From RPQJ01 sp963732415 (lineage in GTDB: Bacteria; Pseudomonadota; Gammaproteobacteria; Steroidobacterales; Steroidobacteraceae), in contig CAVSZK010000009.1 in the NCBI GenBank assembly GCA_963732415.1, positions 1 through 64,000 on the forward strand: a stretch of DNA of 64,000 nucleotides. The letters run 5' to 3'. Positions within the stretch are counted from its first letter, which is position 1, and every line of letters starts with the position of its first letter. Below are positions 9,438 through 17,324 of this stretch, one piece after another. The position numbers and the translations under genes are program-made. The notes under the pieces are model-generated. The model was not told the DNA's origin. It was given only the letters and a program-made list of their open reading frames with translations, and did no database searches.

Positions 9438-11432
9438 ATGGTCCGATCGATTCCGCGCCCGGCAGGATTTTCGCTGGCGCTCGTCTTCGCAATCGTTTCC
9501 TCCACCTCGCACGGCGCGGATGCACCGCCGCCGGCGTCGGCATTCGGGCAGACACCCGACTTCAGTTTCGTCGCGCTGTCGACCGACGGCAAGACGATTG
9601 CGATGGACCGCATGACGCGCGACGGCCTCAAGGTGGTGCTGTTCCAGCCCGGAGATCCGAAACCGCGGAGGATAGTCAACATCACGGCTGGCACGAAGCT
9701 GCGGGGACTGGACTGGGCTGATTCGCAGACAGCGCTCATCGATGTGAGCAGCCTTCTGCACATCGAGCGCGTGGCCGACTCGAGATCAAACTACGAAGTC
9801 TGGCGCACGATGGCCGCAGGCACCGACGGCAGCGCGATACGCACCCTGCTTCTCGACGATGGCACTCGGTCTTTTGTCACGGGTGCCGATGTTCTGCCCA
9901 TCAGGTCGCAGCGGCCACATACCGTCTCGATGGTCACGATGGATTACTACCTCGGGGCACAGCGGCCAACGGTCGGTTCGCACCTGACCGAGAAGCGTCG
10001 CGATGACGGCTGGGTAAGCACATTATTTGACGTGGACACGGTCACGGGGAAGGGTCGTGTGGTGGAGCGTGGCACCCCATACACGCGCCAGTGGCTGGTC
10101 GATCCACAGGGCGTGCCGATCGCGCGGACCGAGTGGAAGGCAGATACCCGGGAACTCACCGTTCTGGCCCGGGACGGCATGGGATGGCGCCCGATTTACA
10201 AGCACAAGGGCAACGACCTGGTCACGCTTGCCGGTCTTACTCCCGACCGCAATGCAATCGTCGCAATCGGCGAAAACGACGCAGATCGATCCAAGGCCTG
10301 GGTGATCCCGCTCGACGGGTCAGCAGCGACGGTCGCCTTCGAGGATCCGCACGCCGACGTTTCAAGCGCAATCGTCGACCGGGATACGGGCGTTGTCGTC
10401 GGCTACTGGATCGGTGGCACGGACTCGAGGCCCCACTACACCGACCCGGAGCGGGCAGCGCTGCGCAAGGCACTGGAGAAGGCGTTCCCGAACCAGGACG
10501 TGTACATCGCCGACCTGTCCTCCGATGCCCAGCGCGTGCTGGTCAGGACGGAGTCGAGCGAGGGTCCGCAATCGTACTATCTGGTGGACCGCACCGCGCA
10601 CACCGCGCAGGCCATTGGCGACAGCTATCCTGGACTCGCTGGCGCCCGGCTGGGCGAGGTCCAGGACATCACTTATGCAGCCCGCGATGGCGCGACGATA
10701 CCGGCCTTCCTGACCCTGCCGCCCGGCAAGGGCGAAAAGAACCTGCCGCTGGTGGTACTCGTTCACGGCGGGCCGGAATCACACGACCGTGGCGGCTTCG
10801 ACTGGTGGGCACAGTTCCTCGCGACCCGTGGATACGCGGTGCTGCAACCGCAGTTCCGGGGTTCGACCGGTTATGGCGCCGCCCATCGTCTTGCGGGTTA
10901 TCACCAGTGGGGGGGCCTGATGCAGGACGACGTGACCGATGGTGTCCGTCACCTGGTTTCGACTGGCGTCGCCGACCCGAAGCGGATCTGCATCGTCGGC
11001 GCCAGTTACGGCGGATACGCAGCACTTGCTGGTGCCGCCTTCACGCCCGATCTCTATGCCTGTGCGGTCAGCGTCGCGGGTGTATCGGACCTGCCGCAGA
11101 TGATCGGCGACACCGAGAACTGGGATGGTGAGAAATCCGACTCGCTGGCCTACTGGAAGGACCACATCGGCTCGGCGATGGACCCCAAGGTGATCCAGGC
11201 GTCGCCGGCCCGGGCGGCCGCCAACATCAAGGCGCCGATCCTGCTGCTGCACGGAACGGATGACACCGTAGTACCGATGCGACAGTCGGATGCAATGGCC
11301 CGCGCACTGGACGCGGCCCACAAGCCATATGAATACGACAAGCTGCCGGGTGAGGACCACTGGCTGTCGAACGGCGCGACCCGCACCGAGGTCCTGGAGA
11401 AAATCGAAGCCTTCCTCGCCAAGTACCTCTAG
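9438..11432 (+). CDS. S9 family prolyl oligopeptidase, secreted
   Basis: The intact member of the tandem pair, also 664 residues and colinear with the upstream copy. Residues 1-25 are a signal peptide and about 35-400 a probable beta-propeller. The hydrolase domain contains VHGGPESHD (oxyanion side), the nucleophile Ser523 in GASYGGYA, Asp609 in HGTDDTVVP and His641 in EDHW, the full S9 triad. Family knowledge suggests periplasmic cleavage of short peptides, as in dipeptidyl or acylaminoacyl peptidases; exact specificity cannot be read. RBS AGGGAGAG is 4 nt before the ATG. It converges with the gene at 11445. Confidence 0.93.
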   Translation: MVRSIPRPAGFSLALVFAIVSSTSHGADAPPPASAFGQTPDFSFVALSTDGKTIAMDRMTRDGLKVVLFQPGDPKPRRIVNITAGTKLRGLDWADSQTALIDVSSLLHIERVADSRSNYEVWRTMAAGTDGSAIRTLLLDDGTRSFVTGADVLPIRSQRPHTVSMVTMDYYLGAQRPTVGSHLTEKRRDDGWVSTLFDVDTVTGKGRVVERGTPYTRQWLVDPQGVPIARTEWKADTRELTVLARDGMGWRPIYKHKGNDLVTLAGLTPDRNAIVAIGENDADRSKAWVIPLDGSAATVAFEDPHADVSSAIVDRDTGVVVGYWIGGTDSRPHYTDPERAALRKALEKAFPNQDVYIADLSSDAQRVLVRTESSEGPQSYYLVDRTAHTAQAIGDSYPGLAGARLGEVQDITYAARDGATIPAFLTLPPGKGEKNLPLVVLVHGGPESHDRGGFDWWAQFLATRGYAVLQPQFRGSTGYGAAHRLAGYHQWGGLMQDDVTDGVRHLVSTGVADPKRICIVGASYGGYAALAGAAFTPDLYACAVSVAGVSDLPQMIGDTENWDGEKSDSLAYWKDHIGSAMDPKVIQASPARAAANIKAPILLLHGTDDTVVPMRQSDAMARALDAAHKPYEYDKLPGEDHWLSNGATRTEVLEKIEAFLAKYL

Positions 11433-11444
11433 TGCAGTCCGCCT

Positions 11445-11969
11445 TCAGGCGACCTGTGCCTGGCCGAAGCCGAGCGAAGCTGCGACTTGCTCGCGCTCAC
11501 ACGCCATGCCCTCGCCGAACAGCAACTCGTGCCATTCATGCAGGAATGCCCGGGAGCGTTCGCAGGAACGACGGGCGGCCCGGCGACAGACGGTAGCGAC
11601 GTCGTCGGCCGACAGCGCGAGACGTAACGGCAGCAGCCTCTCGTTGATGCCGTCGTCACCGAGCGCGAGCAGCGCCGCGAACACGGCGCCGCGGTTGATC
11701 GCGAGCCCGCGGCGCACCCACTCGGTCGCGTCGTGCGCAGCAGCATTGCGTTCGCGTGCGTCGCGCACCACGCCGACATAGGCCGAGGTCGCCGCAAACA
11801 CGATGTCCTCGTCGTGGTCGGCAAGTGCGAATGGAAGCAGGGATTCTGCACTGCGCTCCCCCGAAGCGACGCCGCTGCGCGTCTCTTCGAGGCACTGGCG
11901 GCGCGACGCCACCGAGCGGATTGGCAGTTTCTGCAGGTAGTCGATCAGCTCAGGCGTTATCGCGTTCAT
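11445..11969 (-). CDS. Hypothetical helical protein
   Basis: A 174-residue cytoplasmic protein that I do not recognise. It is rich in Ala, Arg, Glu and Leu, with repeated amphipathic helices (ESLLPFALADHDEDIVFAAT, ERLLPLRLALSADDVATVC) reminiscent of HEAT-like solenoid repeats, which would suggest a protein-binding role; this is inference. No signal peptide or membrane segment is seen. The ATG at 11969 has a good GGAGG 6 nt upstream. It converges with the S9 peptidase. A terminator-like hairpin at 12055-12091 lies upstream on the same strand, so the gene probably has its own promoter in the 85 bp between. Confidence 0.7.
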   Translation of the reverse strand: MNAITPELIDYLQKLPIRSVASRRQCLEETRSGVASGERSAESLLPFALADHDEDIVFAATSAYVGVVRDARERNAAAHDATEWVRRGLAINRGAVFAALLALGDDGINERLLPLRLALSADDVATVCRRAARRSCERSRAFLHEWHELLFGEGMACEREQVAASLGFGQAQVA

Positions 11970-12046
11970 GGTCAAACCTCCAGTCCTCATGCGGGCCGCA
12001 GACCTGACCGGGATCCAACGAACGGCGCACGATGTGGCTGGAGGCG

Positions 12047-12217
12047 GAAACGAAAAACCCTCCGCGCCACGATTCGAGCGCCGGAGGGTTTAGAAAGCTA
12101 CACCCGCTTCGTTGCCTTCCGGCCGCATCCGCGTCTCTCGACGCGCGCCACCTTGCCCGGGAAGGCAGGTTGGCCGGGGCAAACGCCCCTTTCTTGATGC
12201 TGGGCGGGAGTATAGCA
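12047..12217 (-). ncRNA. Candidate small RNA or attenuated leader
   Basis: On the minus strand an extended -10 sequence TGCTATACT (12209-12217) follows the terminator of the preceding gene, and a strong terminator with a five-T run ends at about 12050. The roughly 150-nt transcript would be GC-rich with nested hairpins, for example GGGGCGTTTGCCCC and GCGCGTC/GACGCG. It could be a free sRNA or a leader controlling the gene at 11969. A TTG-initiated ORF of about 30 codons ending TAA just before the terminator is also possible. I match it to no known RNA family; 4.5S and 6S RNA were considered and do not fit. Confidence 0.35.
12055..12091 (-). terminator. Rho-independent terminator, minus strand
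   Basis: Ten-bp arms AAACCCTCCG and CGGAGGGTTT, with a further short GCG/CGC pairing inside. On the minus strand the stem ends GGGTTTTTCGTTTCC, a proper U tract. It ends a transcript entering from about 12200. Confidence 0.8.
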
Positions 12218-12230
12218 AAGCCAAATGGAG

Positions 12231-12256
12231 AAAAAAATCGGTGCCAGGCACCGATT
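12231..12256 (-). terminator. Palindromic terminator with GGTGCCWGGCACC core
   Basis: A perfect palindrome (AATCGGTGCC, one base, GGCACCGATT) at 12236-12256 is followed on the minus strand by seven Ts. It lies 7 bases past the stop of the membrane protein gene at 12264 and should end its transcript. The same core recurs at 60756-60768 and 62164-62176. Confidence 0.85.
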
Positions 12257-12263
12257 CTTCGCG

Positions 12264-12842
12264 TCAGTACATGCGGCGCAGCAACCAATCCGTAGGAACG
12301 AACACCAGCGCCACGAAGCCGGCAAACAGGGCCAACACGTACGCCCAGCCCGGCCACTTCGACTGGGCCGCGCCGAGCCCGTAGGTCCAGTTGATGTTCT
12401 TGTCCGGCGCGCTCACCAGGCGGCTCAAGGGCAGCACGACCGCGCCGAGCACGATCGCGCCGGGCAGCCCGACACGGCTGTCGTATCCGTACGCCGCCAG
12501 CATCCACAGCAGCACCAGCGGCAGCGGCACGTGAAAGAGAGACAGCCCGCGCAGAAGCCTCGGTCGCGCGGACTCGAACATGTAATCGGTCAGACCCGTG
12601 ATGCGCCGCCTGAGCAGCAACCGGCCGACAAAGTCCACGTTCCACAGGATCTCCGGCAGCAGCACCGCGACCGCCAGCACGCTCGCAAGCGGCGAGCTGC
12701 CAAGCCACATCGCAGGCACGGCGCCGATGAACGCGATATCCGAGAACCAGAGGAAATTCCGCCAGCCGTAATTCTTCCACCAGATCGCCATCACGTAGAT
12801 GACGAACGCAGTGTAGGCGACCATGAACCACGTCGGAATCAT
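12264..12842 (-). CDS. Polytopic inner-membrane protein, unknown function
   Basis: A 192-residue protein with about five to six hydrophobic segments (around residues 5-20, 33-50, 53-75, 103-122, 128-147 and 167-188). Notable conserved-looking blocks are MAIWWKNYGWRNFLWFSDIA and PDKNINWTYG, which I recall from uncharacterised bacterial membrane proteins, but I can name no function. It begins with ATG at 12842; no clear Shine-Dalgarno is present. It lies downstream of the GTPase gene on the same strand across 78 bp and is followed by a strong palindromic terminator. Confidence 0.75.
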   Translation of the reverse strand: MIPTWFMVAYTAFVIYVMAIWWKNYGWRNFLWFSDIAFIGAVPAMWLGSSPLASVLAVAVLLPEILWNVDFVGRLLLRRRITGLTDYMFESARPRLLRGLSLFHVPLPLVLLWMLAAYGYDSRVGLPGAIVLGAVVLPLSRLVSAPDKNINWTYGLGAAQSKWPGWAYVLALFAGFVALVFVPTDWLLRRMY

Positions 12843-12920
12843 GCGGCTATCGTAGCCGATTCGGCCCCGACAGAATTCCCTGGCGCACTGCGCCGGGTGC
12901 ACGCGATGCGCACGGCCTCC

Positions 12921-13961
12921 TCAGGCGTGAAGTTCGACGACGTCCCGGTCCGCCAGCACGTGATCGCGCCCGACGTGCTGCCCATCCGCGGCTACCGATG
13001 CGCCCCACACCCTCGCGTACTTCAGCGTCTGCGCCATGTCGCGGTGCACCAATCGGGCCACGTCGCCGACCGTCTGCTCGCCGTGGCGCAGCGTGAACGG
13101 CCGGTCGTGCATCGCCGGCTTGCCGGGGGCCTTGGTGTAGATCCGCACCAGGCCAAAGCAGCGCCACAGCCACTCGCCCAGTACGCCGAGCCCCTGCCCG
13201 GTTTCAGCGGAGACGAGCAGCGTCGGGAAGTGAGGCTCCTCGAGTTCGGCGAGTGCCTCGAGGTCAGTCGCCGGATGCGCGAGCAGGTCGGACTTGTTCG
13301 CGAGCAGCAGCGTGGGCAGGCGCAGTTCGAAGACGTCACCCTCCTCCTCGGCGGTCGCGACTGCGGCGGGCGTAAGCCCTGCACCTGCTGGCCATTCAGT
13401 GACCAGGCTGACCTTTCGTTCGCCTAGCATCGCCTGCACCGACGCGACCTGCTGCAGGCATCCTGGATCCGCGAGGTCGATCACCAGCAGGCAGGCGTCG
13501 GCCGACTGCAGCGTGCCGGCCAGCCATGGCAGCGGGTGCTGCGGTGATATCGCAGGAAGGTCGATGAGCTGAAAGAGTACGTCCTCCCACCTGAGCATGC
13601 CGGGTTCCGGATACTGCGTCGTGTGGGGATATGGCCCGCTCTTCGCGCTCGAACCCGTGAGGCGCGAGTGCAGCAACGATTTTCCTCCGTTCGGCGGTCC
13701 GACCAGCACGACCTGCGCCGCACCTTCGGGCCGCACGACCAGCGCCGGCCCACCGCGCGCTCCGCCTCGCTTGGGGCCCGCGAGTTCCTCGTCGAGCTCC
13801 TTGATGCGGTGCTTGAGGTCCGCCTGCAGGTGATCCGTACCCTTGTGCTTCGGGATGACACTCAGCATCTCGCGCAGGTGATCGAGCTTTTCCTGCGGGT
13901 CGCGGGCCTTGCGGTATGCCTCCGCCGCAGCTTTGTATTCGGGTGACAGGTTGGCAGGCAC
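12921..13961 (-). CDS. DRG-like GTPase with C-terminal TGS domain
   Basis: A 346-residue OBG/DRG-related GTPase. A helical, Lys-rich N-terminal part (about 1-70) precedes the G domain: G1 GPPNGGKSLLHS at about 86, G2 region TTQYPEPG, G3 DLPA and G4 NKSD. The last 75 residues form a TGS domain (RIYTKAPGKPAMHDRPFTLR to DVVELHA), as in eukaryotic DRG and archaeal homologues. Such proteins act in translation or ribosome biology, but the bacterial members are poorly studied. It starts with GTG, 6 bp after the histidine kinase stop, so it is probably co-transcribed with the two-component system. Confidence 0.85.
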   Translation of the reverse strand: MPANLSPEYKAAAEAYRKARDPQEKLDHLREMLSVIPKHKGTDHLQADLKHRIKELDEELAGPKRGGARGGPALVVRPEGAAQVVLVGPPNGGKSLLHSRLTGSSAKSGPYPHTTQYPEPGMLRWEDVLFQLIDLPAISPQHPLPWLAGTLQSADACLLVIDLADPGCLQQVASVQAMLGERKVSLVTEWPAGAGLTPAAVATAEEEGDVFELRLPTLLLANKSDLLAHPATDLEALAELEEPHFPTLLVSAETGQGLGVLGEWLWRCFGLVRIYTKAPGKPAMHDRPFTLRHGEQTVGDVARLVHRDMAQTLKYARVWGASVAADGQHVGRDHVLADRDVVELHA

Positions 13962-13967
13962 GTGGAC

Positions 13968-15377
13968 TCAGCGCGGCAACGTTACCGTGACACGCAGGCC
14001 TCCCCCCGGCCGATCCTCGAGGCCCACGTCGCCGCCGTGCGCGCGGGCAATCGTGCGCGCAATCGTGAGTCCGAGTCCGGTACCACCAGTGTCCCGGTTG
14101 CGGGACGGGTCAAGTCTGGTGAACGGAGCAAACGCTCGCTCGCGATCCACGGCCGCGATGCCCGACCCGCGATCCTCGACCACCAACTCGATGCCGGAAT
14201 CCGTGGTGGCCACCCCGACTTCGGCCGCACCCGCGTACTTGACCGCGTTGTCGACGATATTGGCAAGGCACCGTGTGAGCGCGACCGGCCTACAGACATA
14301 TGGCAGGCGCGATCCGACAGCAGGGTCGAAATGCAGGGAGACGCCCGGGCGATCCTCGCAGACGCTGGACACCAGCGACACGAGATCGACGCTTGCCGTC
14401 GCCTCCGTACTCGCCTCCTCACGGACGAACGCCAGCGTCGAGTCCACCATCGACTCCATGTCGGCAAGGTCGGCCAGCATCCTGCGCCGCTGCTCTTCGT
14501 CTTCCACGAACTCGGTGCGAAGCCGCAACCGGGTGATCGGGGTGCGCAGGTCATGGGACATCGCCGCCACCATCAGTGTCCGGTCGCGAACGAAGCGCTG
14601 CAGGCGCTCCTGCATCAGGTTGAATGCGTGCGCCGCCTGCCGCAGCTCCTGGGGCCCGGTTTCCGAGAGAGGCGCGGCATTGACGTCGCGTCCGAGCTGC
14701 TCAGCGGCGTCGGCGAGTGTCGTTAGTGGCGCCGTCAGCCGGCGCACCGCCCACACCGACGAGGCCAGGATCGCCAGCGCGGCAAGCGCCAGCAGCGGCA
14801 CCGACCAGGGCGATGCAACGTTGCGCTCTTCCACCAGCGGCGCCTGGAAATTGAGCCAGCTCTGGTCATCGAGCTGCAGCGACACGTTCAGCACCGCGGC
14901 ACGCTCGTGTTCGGCAAGGATCTCGTCCACGCTCTGCGCGACACCCGGTGTTGCGGCAGCCTTGCGGGGCTGTGCCACTGCCGGCACGGTCGGCTGCGAC
15001 GGGGCCTCACGCAGCGAGACACGCAGTTCGCGCCACGGCACGTCCCATAGCGCCGACTGCACGACCTCGTCGAAGAGCTGGGCGTGCCAGTCGCGGGGCG
15101 CGGCGTCCGCGATCGCAGGACGCGCGCCCCAGCTGGCTCGTAACGTCGGGCCCGCCAGGCTCGCGAGCATCCGCTCGCGCTGCCCGGGTGGCGAACTCCC
15201 CACCAGGCGGACGACGTCGGCCACCCGCTCGGCGAGACGGAAGTGTTCGAGCACCGTCGCAGTGCTGGTCCTGGTGCGATAGTTGACGGCAAGCGTCACG
15301 CACTGTGACAGGGCCAGCCCACCAATCAGCACGACGATCACCCAGCCGGCGAGCGTATCGGGCAACAGGCGCTTCAT
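13968..15377 (-). CDS. EnvZ-like sensor histidine kinase
   Basis: A 469-residue inner-membrane sensor kinase. One membrane segment lies at about 8-32 and another at about 190-212, enclosing a periplasmic sensor region of roughly 155 residues. A HAMP linker (RRLTAPLTTLADAAEQLG) follows, then the dimerisation/phosphoacceptor helix with His275 in MSHDLRTPITRLRLRTEF. The ATPase domain shows N box NIVDNAVKYA, G1 EDRGSGIA and G2 GGTGLGLTIAR. Its ATG overlaps the regulator stop by 4 nt, showing translational coupling. The signal is not evident. Confidence 0.93.
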   Translation of the reverse strand: MKRLLPDTLAGWVIVVLIGGLALSQCVTLAVNYRTRTSTATVLEHFRLAERVADVVRLVGSSPPGQRERMLASLAGPTLRASWGARPAIADAAPRDWHAQLFDEVVQSALWDVPWRELRVSLREAPSQPTVPAVAQPRKAAATPGVAQSVDEILAEHERAAVLNVSLQLDDQSWLNFQAPLVEERNVASPWSVPLLALAALAILASSVWAVRRLTAPLTTLADAAEQLGRDVNAAPLSETGPQELRQAAHAFNLMQERLQRFVRDRTLMVAAMSHDLRTPITRLRLRTEFVEDEEQRRRMLADLADMESMVDSTLAFVREEASTEATASVDLVSLVSSVCEDRPGVSLHFDPAVGSRLPYVCRPVALTRCLANIVDNAVKYAGAAEVGVATTDSGIELVVEDRGSGIAAVDRERAFAPFTRLDPSRNRDTGGTGLGLTIARTIARAHGGDVGLEDRPGGGLRVTVTLPR

Positions 15378-16090
15378 TTGCGCTCCACGACAGGCGTAAA
15401 TACGTACCCGCCGCCGCGAACCGTGGCGATGATCTCTGGCGCGCGTGCGTCGACTTCAATCTTGCGCCGCAGCCGGCTCACCTGCACGTCGATGCTGCGG
15501 TCGAACGGTGTCGGACCGCGACCGCGGGCAATGTCGAGCAACTGTTCGCGGGTGAGTACACGTTGCGGCCGTTCTGCGAAGGCGAGCAGCAGGTCGAACT
15601 CGCCGGTGGACAGAGTCACCATTGCGCCTTCCGGCGACAGCAGGCGACGCCGCGCCACGTCGAGTGTCCAGCCGGCGAAACTGAGCGCCCCTCGCGGCGA
15701 CTCGACGGCGCGCCCCGGCTCCGACGCACGCCGCAGTACGGCCCGCATCCTCGCCAGCAGTTCTCGAGGATTAAATGGCTTGGCAACGTAATCGTCGGCA
15801 CCCATCTCCAGGCCGACAATGCGGTCGGTCTCGTCGCCGGCAGCGGTCAACATGATGATGGGTAGGTTGCCGGCCGCTCGCAGCTCGCGACATATCGTGA
15901 AGCCGTTTTTGCCCGGCAGCATGGCGTCGAGCACCAGCAGGTCGATTGCGGAACTCTGCATCACCTTCTGCATGTCCCGCTCGTCGCGCGCCACCGAAAC
16001 GCGCAGGCCATTGCGCTCGAGAAAGCGCGACAGGAGGTCGCGAATTTCGCGATCGTCGTCGACGATGAGAATGTGCGGAGAGGATTCCAC
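15374..16090 (-). CDS. OmpR-family response regulator
   Basis: A 238-residue regulator with a receiver domain (acidic pocket DDD at 11-13, phosphoacceptor Asp55 in LLVLDAMLPG, Lys in DYVAKPFNP) and an OmpR/PhoB winged-helix domain (LSTGEFDLLLAF, SIDVQVSRLRRKIE, VRGGGYVF). I prefer the GTG at 16090 (VESSPHILIVDDD) because AGGA lies upstream and the length is then typical; an ATG at 16114 is possible. It is the first gene of the pair with the kinase. The TGTAAC palindrome at 16160-16176 lies about 70 bp upstream and may be its own binding site. Confidence 0.93.
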   Translation of the reverse strand: MESSPHILIVDDDREIRDLLSRFLERNGLRVSVARDERDMQKVMQSSAIDLLVLDAMLPGKNGFTICRELRAAGNLPIIMLTAAGDETDRIVGLEMGADDYVAKPFNPRELLARMRAVLRRASEPGRAVESPRGALSFAGWTLDVARRRLLSPEGAMVTLSTGEFDLLLAFAERPQRVLTREQLLDIARGRGPTPFDRSIDVQVSRLRRKIEVDARAPEIIATVRGGGYVFTPVVERK

Positions 16091-16159
16091 GGCTAGCCAT
16101 CCTGCAGGACCCATGCCGGCGGGAACATAGCGAGCCGGCACGGGTCCGCGCATGAACCT

Positions 16160-16176
16160 TGTAACAGGATGTTACA
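16160..16176. promoter_or_regulatory. TGTAAC-N5-GTTACA operator-like palindrome
   Basis: A perfect 6-5-6 inverted repeat in the 224-bp divergent region between the response regulator and the small periplasmic protein gene. It is AT-richer than its surroundings. I infer it is an operator, perhaps for the adjacent OmpR-type regulator, acting on one or both promoters. Confidence 0.45.
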
Positions 16177-16314
16177 GGGCGGGCTGCCGCAATGGTGCGT
16201 AACCATTCCGCCCTGTCCCTGAAACATGCCGCTTACATGAATGGGTTCTCATGGCAGTCACCCGGGAGAGCCCGGTTGAGACGAGCCCCTACACAGCCCC
16301 GAAGGAGCACGACC

Positions 16315-16623
16315 ATGAGCATCCGCAAGATCATCACCGCAGTTTCCGCCGCCGTAATGCTGGCCCCGGCAGCCTTCGCCGCCACGACGCCTGCGGCAGC
16401 CCCGGCAGCTGGCGCGATGCCTGCCACGACACCGGCAGCGCATTGTGAATCGCTGCAGAAACAGTACCAGACCGCCTCGGCCGCGAACGCGACGAATCCG
16501 AACGCTGCCAAGGCCAAGAAGACGGCTACCGAAGGCGAGAAGCTCTGCAAGGAAGGCAAGCCCGCCGACGGTGCGAAGAAGCTCGAGCATGCGCTCAAGG
16601 AACTCGGAGTCAAGACGCAGTAG
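16315..16623 (+). CDS. Small Ala/Lys-rich periplasmic protein
   Basis: A 102-residue protein with a clear signal peptide (MSIRKIITAVSAAVMLAPAAFA, cleavage at about 22) and a Pro/Ala-rich linker. The mature part contains two Cys (HCESLQ and KLCKEG) and many Lys, ending in a helix KKLEHALKELGVKT. The two Cys could form a disulphide. I do not recognise the family. The ATG at 16315 follows GAAGGAG by 7 nt. It is transcribed alone, with a strong terminator just after the stop, and diverges from the two-component system, which makes it a plausible target of that regulator (inference). Confidence 0.8.
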   Translation: MSIRKIITAVSAAVMLAPAAFAATTPAAAPAAGAMPATTPAAHCESLQKQYQTASAANATNPNAAKAKKTATEGEKLCKEGKPADGAKKLEHALKELGVKTQ

Positions 16624-16649
16624 TCCCCCACTGCCGCGTGACCCAGAGT

Positions 16650-16681
16650 GGGGCCGGCTCGAGAGGGCCGGCCCCGTTTTT
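16650..16681 (+). terminator. Rho-independent terminator of the small periplasmic gene
   Basis: Nine-bp GC stem GGGGCCGGC/GCCGGCCCC with an 8-nt loop, then GTTTTT. It lies 26 bases after the stop at 16623 and abuts the convergent gene ending at 16684. Confidence 0.9.
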
Positions 16682-16683
16682 AT

Positions 16684-17319
16684 TCAGGACACCAATGCAG
16701 GCGTCGTGGCGATCAGAAGCTGGGCGCCGTAGTAGAGCGGCAGGCCCCACGCCCGGTTCGCGAACTCGTGACGCACGAAACGGTCGCGCGCCACGGAGAC
16801 GTCCGACGCCGTGAATGCCAGCGCCCCGACCGCCGCCTGCCACGGCCCGCCGCCCGCCGTCACGGCGCACGCAAGCGCGGACATCACGCCGATTACCAGC
16901 ATGTATGCCCTGACCGGCATCACCATGTCCGCTGGCACCGAACGGCCCAGCCAGCGCAAGACAAGGTAAATGAAAGCGGCCAGTGCCACGCCGCCGGCGA
17001 CAAGCCCGACTGGAGCCAACGGCCGGGTTACGAAGGCGGCGCTGTATGCCACATGGCCAAGCAGGAACGCGAACAAGCCGGCGCGAAAAATTCCCGGTTG
17101 GTCGTGCGGGATCAGCAGCACATCTCCGAGCATGCAGAGCACCAGACCGCCGAGCACGAACTGGCCGTAGCTCGTGTTGAGCGCCCCTGAGTCGAGCCCG
17201 AGCCAGATGAACGCCACCGACGCGACTGGCTTCGTGAGCCACAGCCCGATCCGCGATCCTCGGCGTTCCGCGAGCAGCAGCCCTGCCACTGCGAGGACGC
17301 ACAGCACGATGGGTCGCAT
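16684..17319 (-). CDS. YhhN/TMEM86-family lysoplasmalogenase-like membrane protein
   Basis: A 211-residue integral membrane protein with about seven to eight helices. YhhN-family features are visible: FVLGGLVLCMLGDVLLIP, GLFAFLLGHVAYSAAF and AFTASDVSVARDRF. In family members the conserved acidic residues in the GD and SD motifs belong to the active site. Animal TMEM86B hydrolyses the vinyl-ether bond of lysoplasmalogens; bacterial members are less well tested. The start at 17319 lies 5 bp after the malic-enzyme stop, so the two form an operon. Its location next to an ether-lipid-type locus on the other strand fits a lipid role. Confidence 0.85.
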   Translation of the reverse strand: MRPIVLCVLAVAGLLLAERRGSRIGLWLTKPVASVAFIWLGLDSGALNTSYGQFVLGGLVLCMLGDVLLIPHDQPGIFRAGLFAFLLGHVAYSAAFVTRPLAPVGLVAGGVALAAFIYLVLRWLGRSVPADMVMPVRAYMLVIGVMSALACAVTAGGGPWQAAVGALAFTASDVSVARDRFVRHEFANRAWGLPLYYGAQLLIATTPALVS

Positions 17320-17324
17320 CGAGG

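Noticed and set aside
12047..12202. 4.5S (SRP) or 6S RNA identity for the minus-strand unit.
   Set aside because: CCGGAAGGCAACGAAGC only loosely resembles the SRP apical loop and the conserved asymmetric loop is missing; length and fold do not fit 6S.
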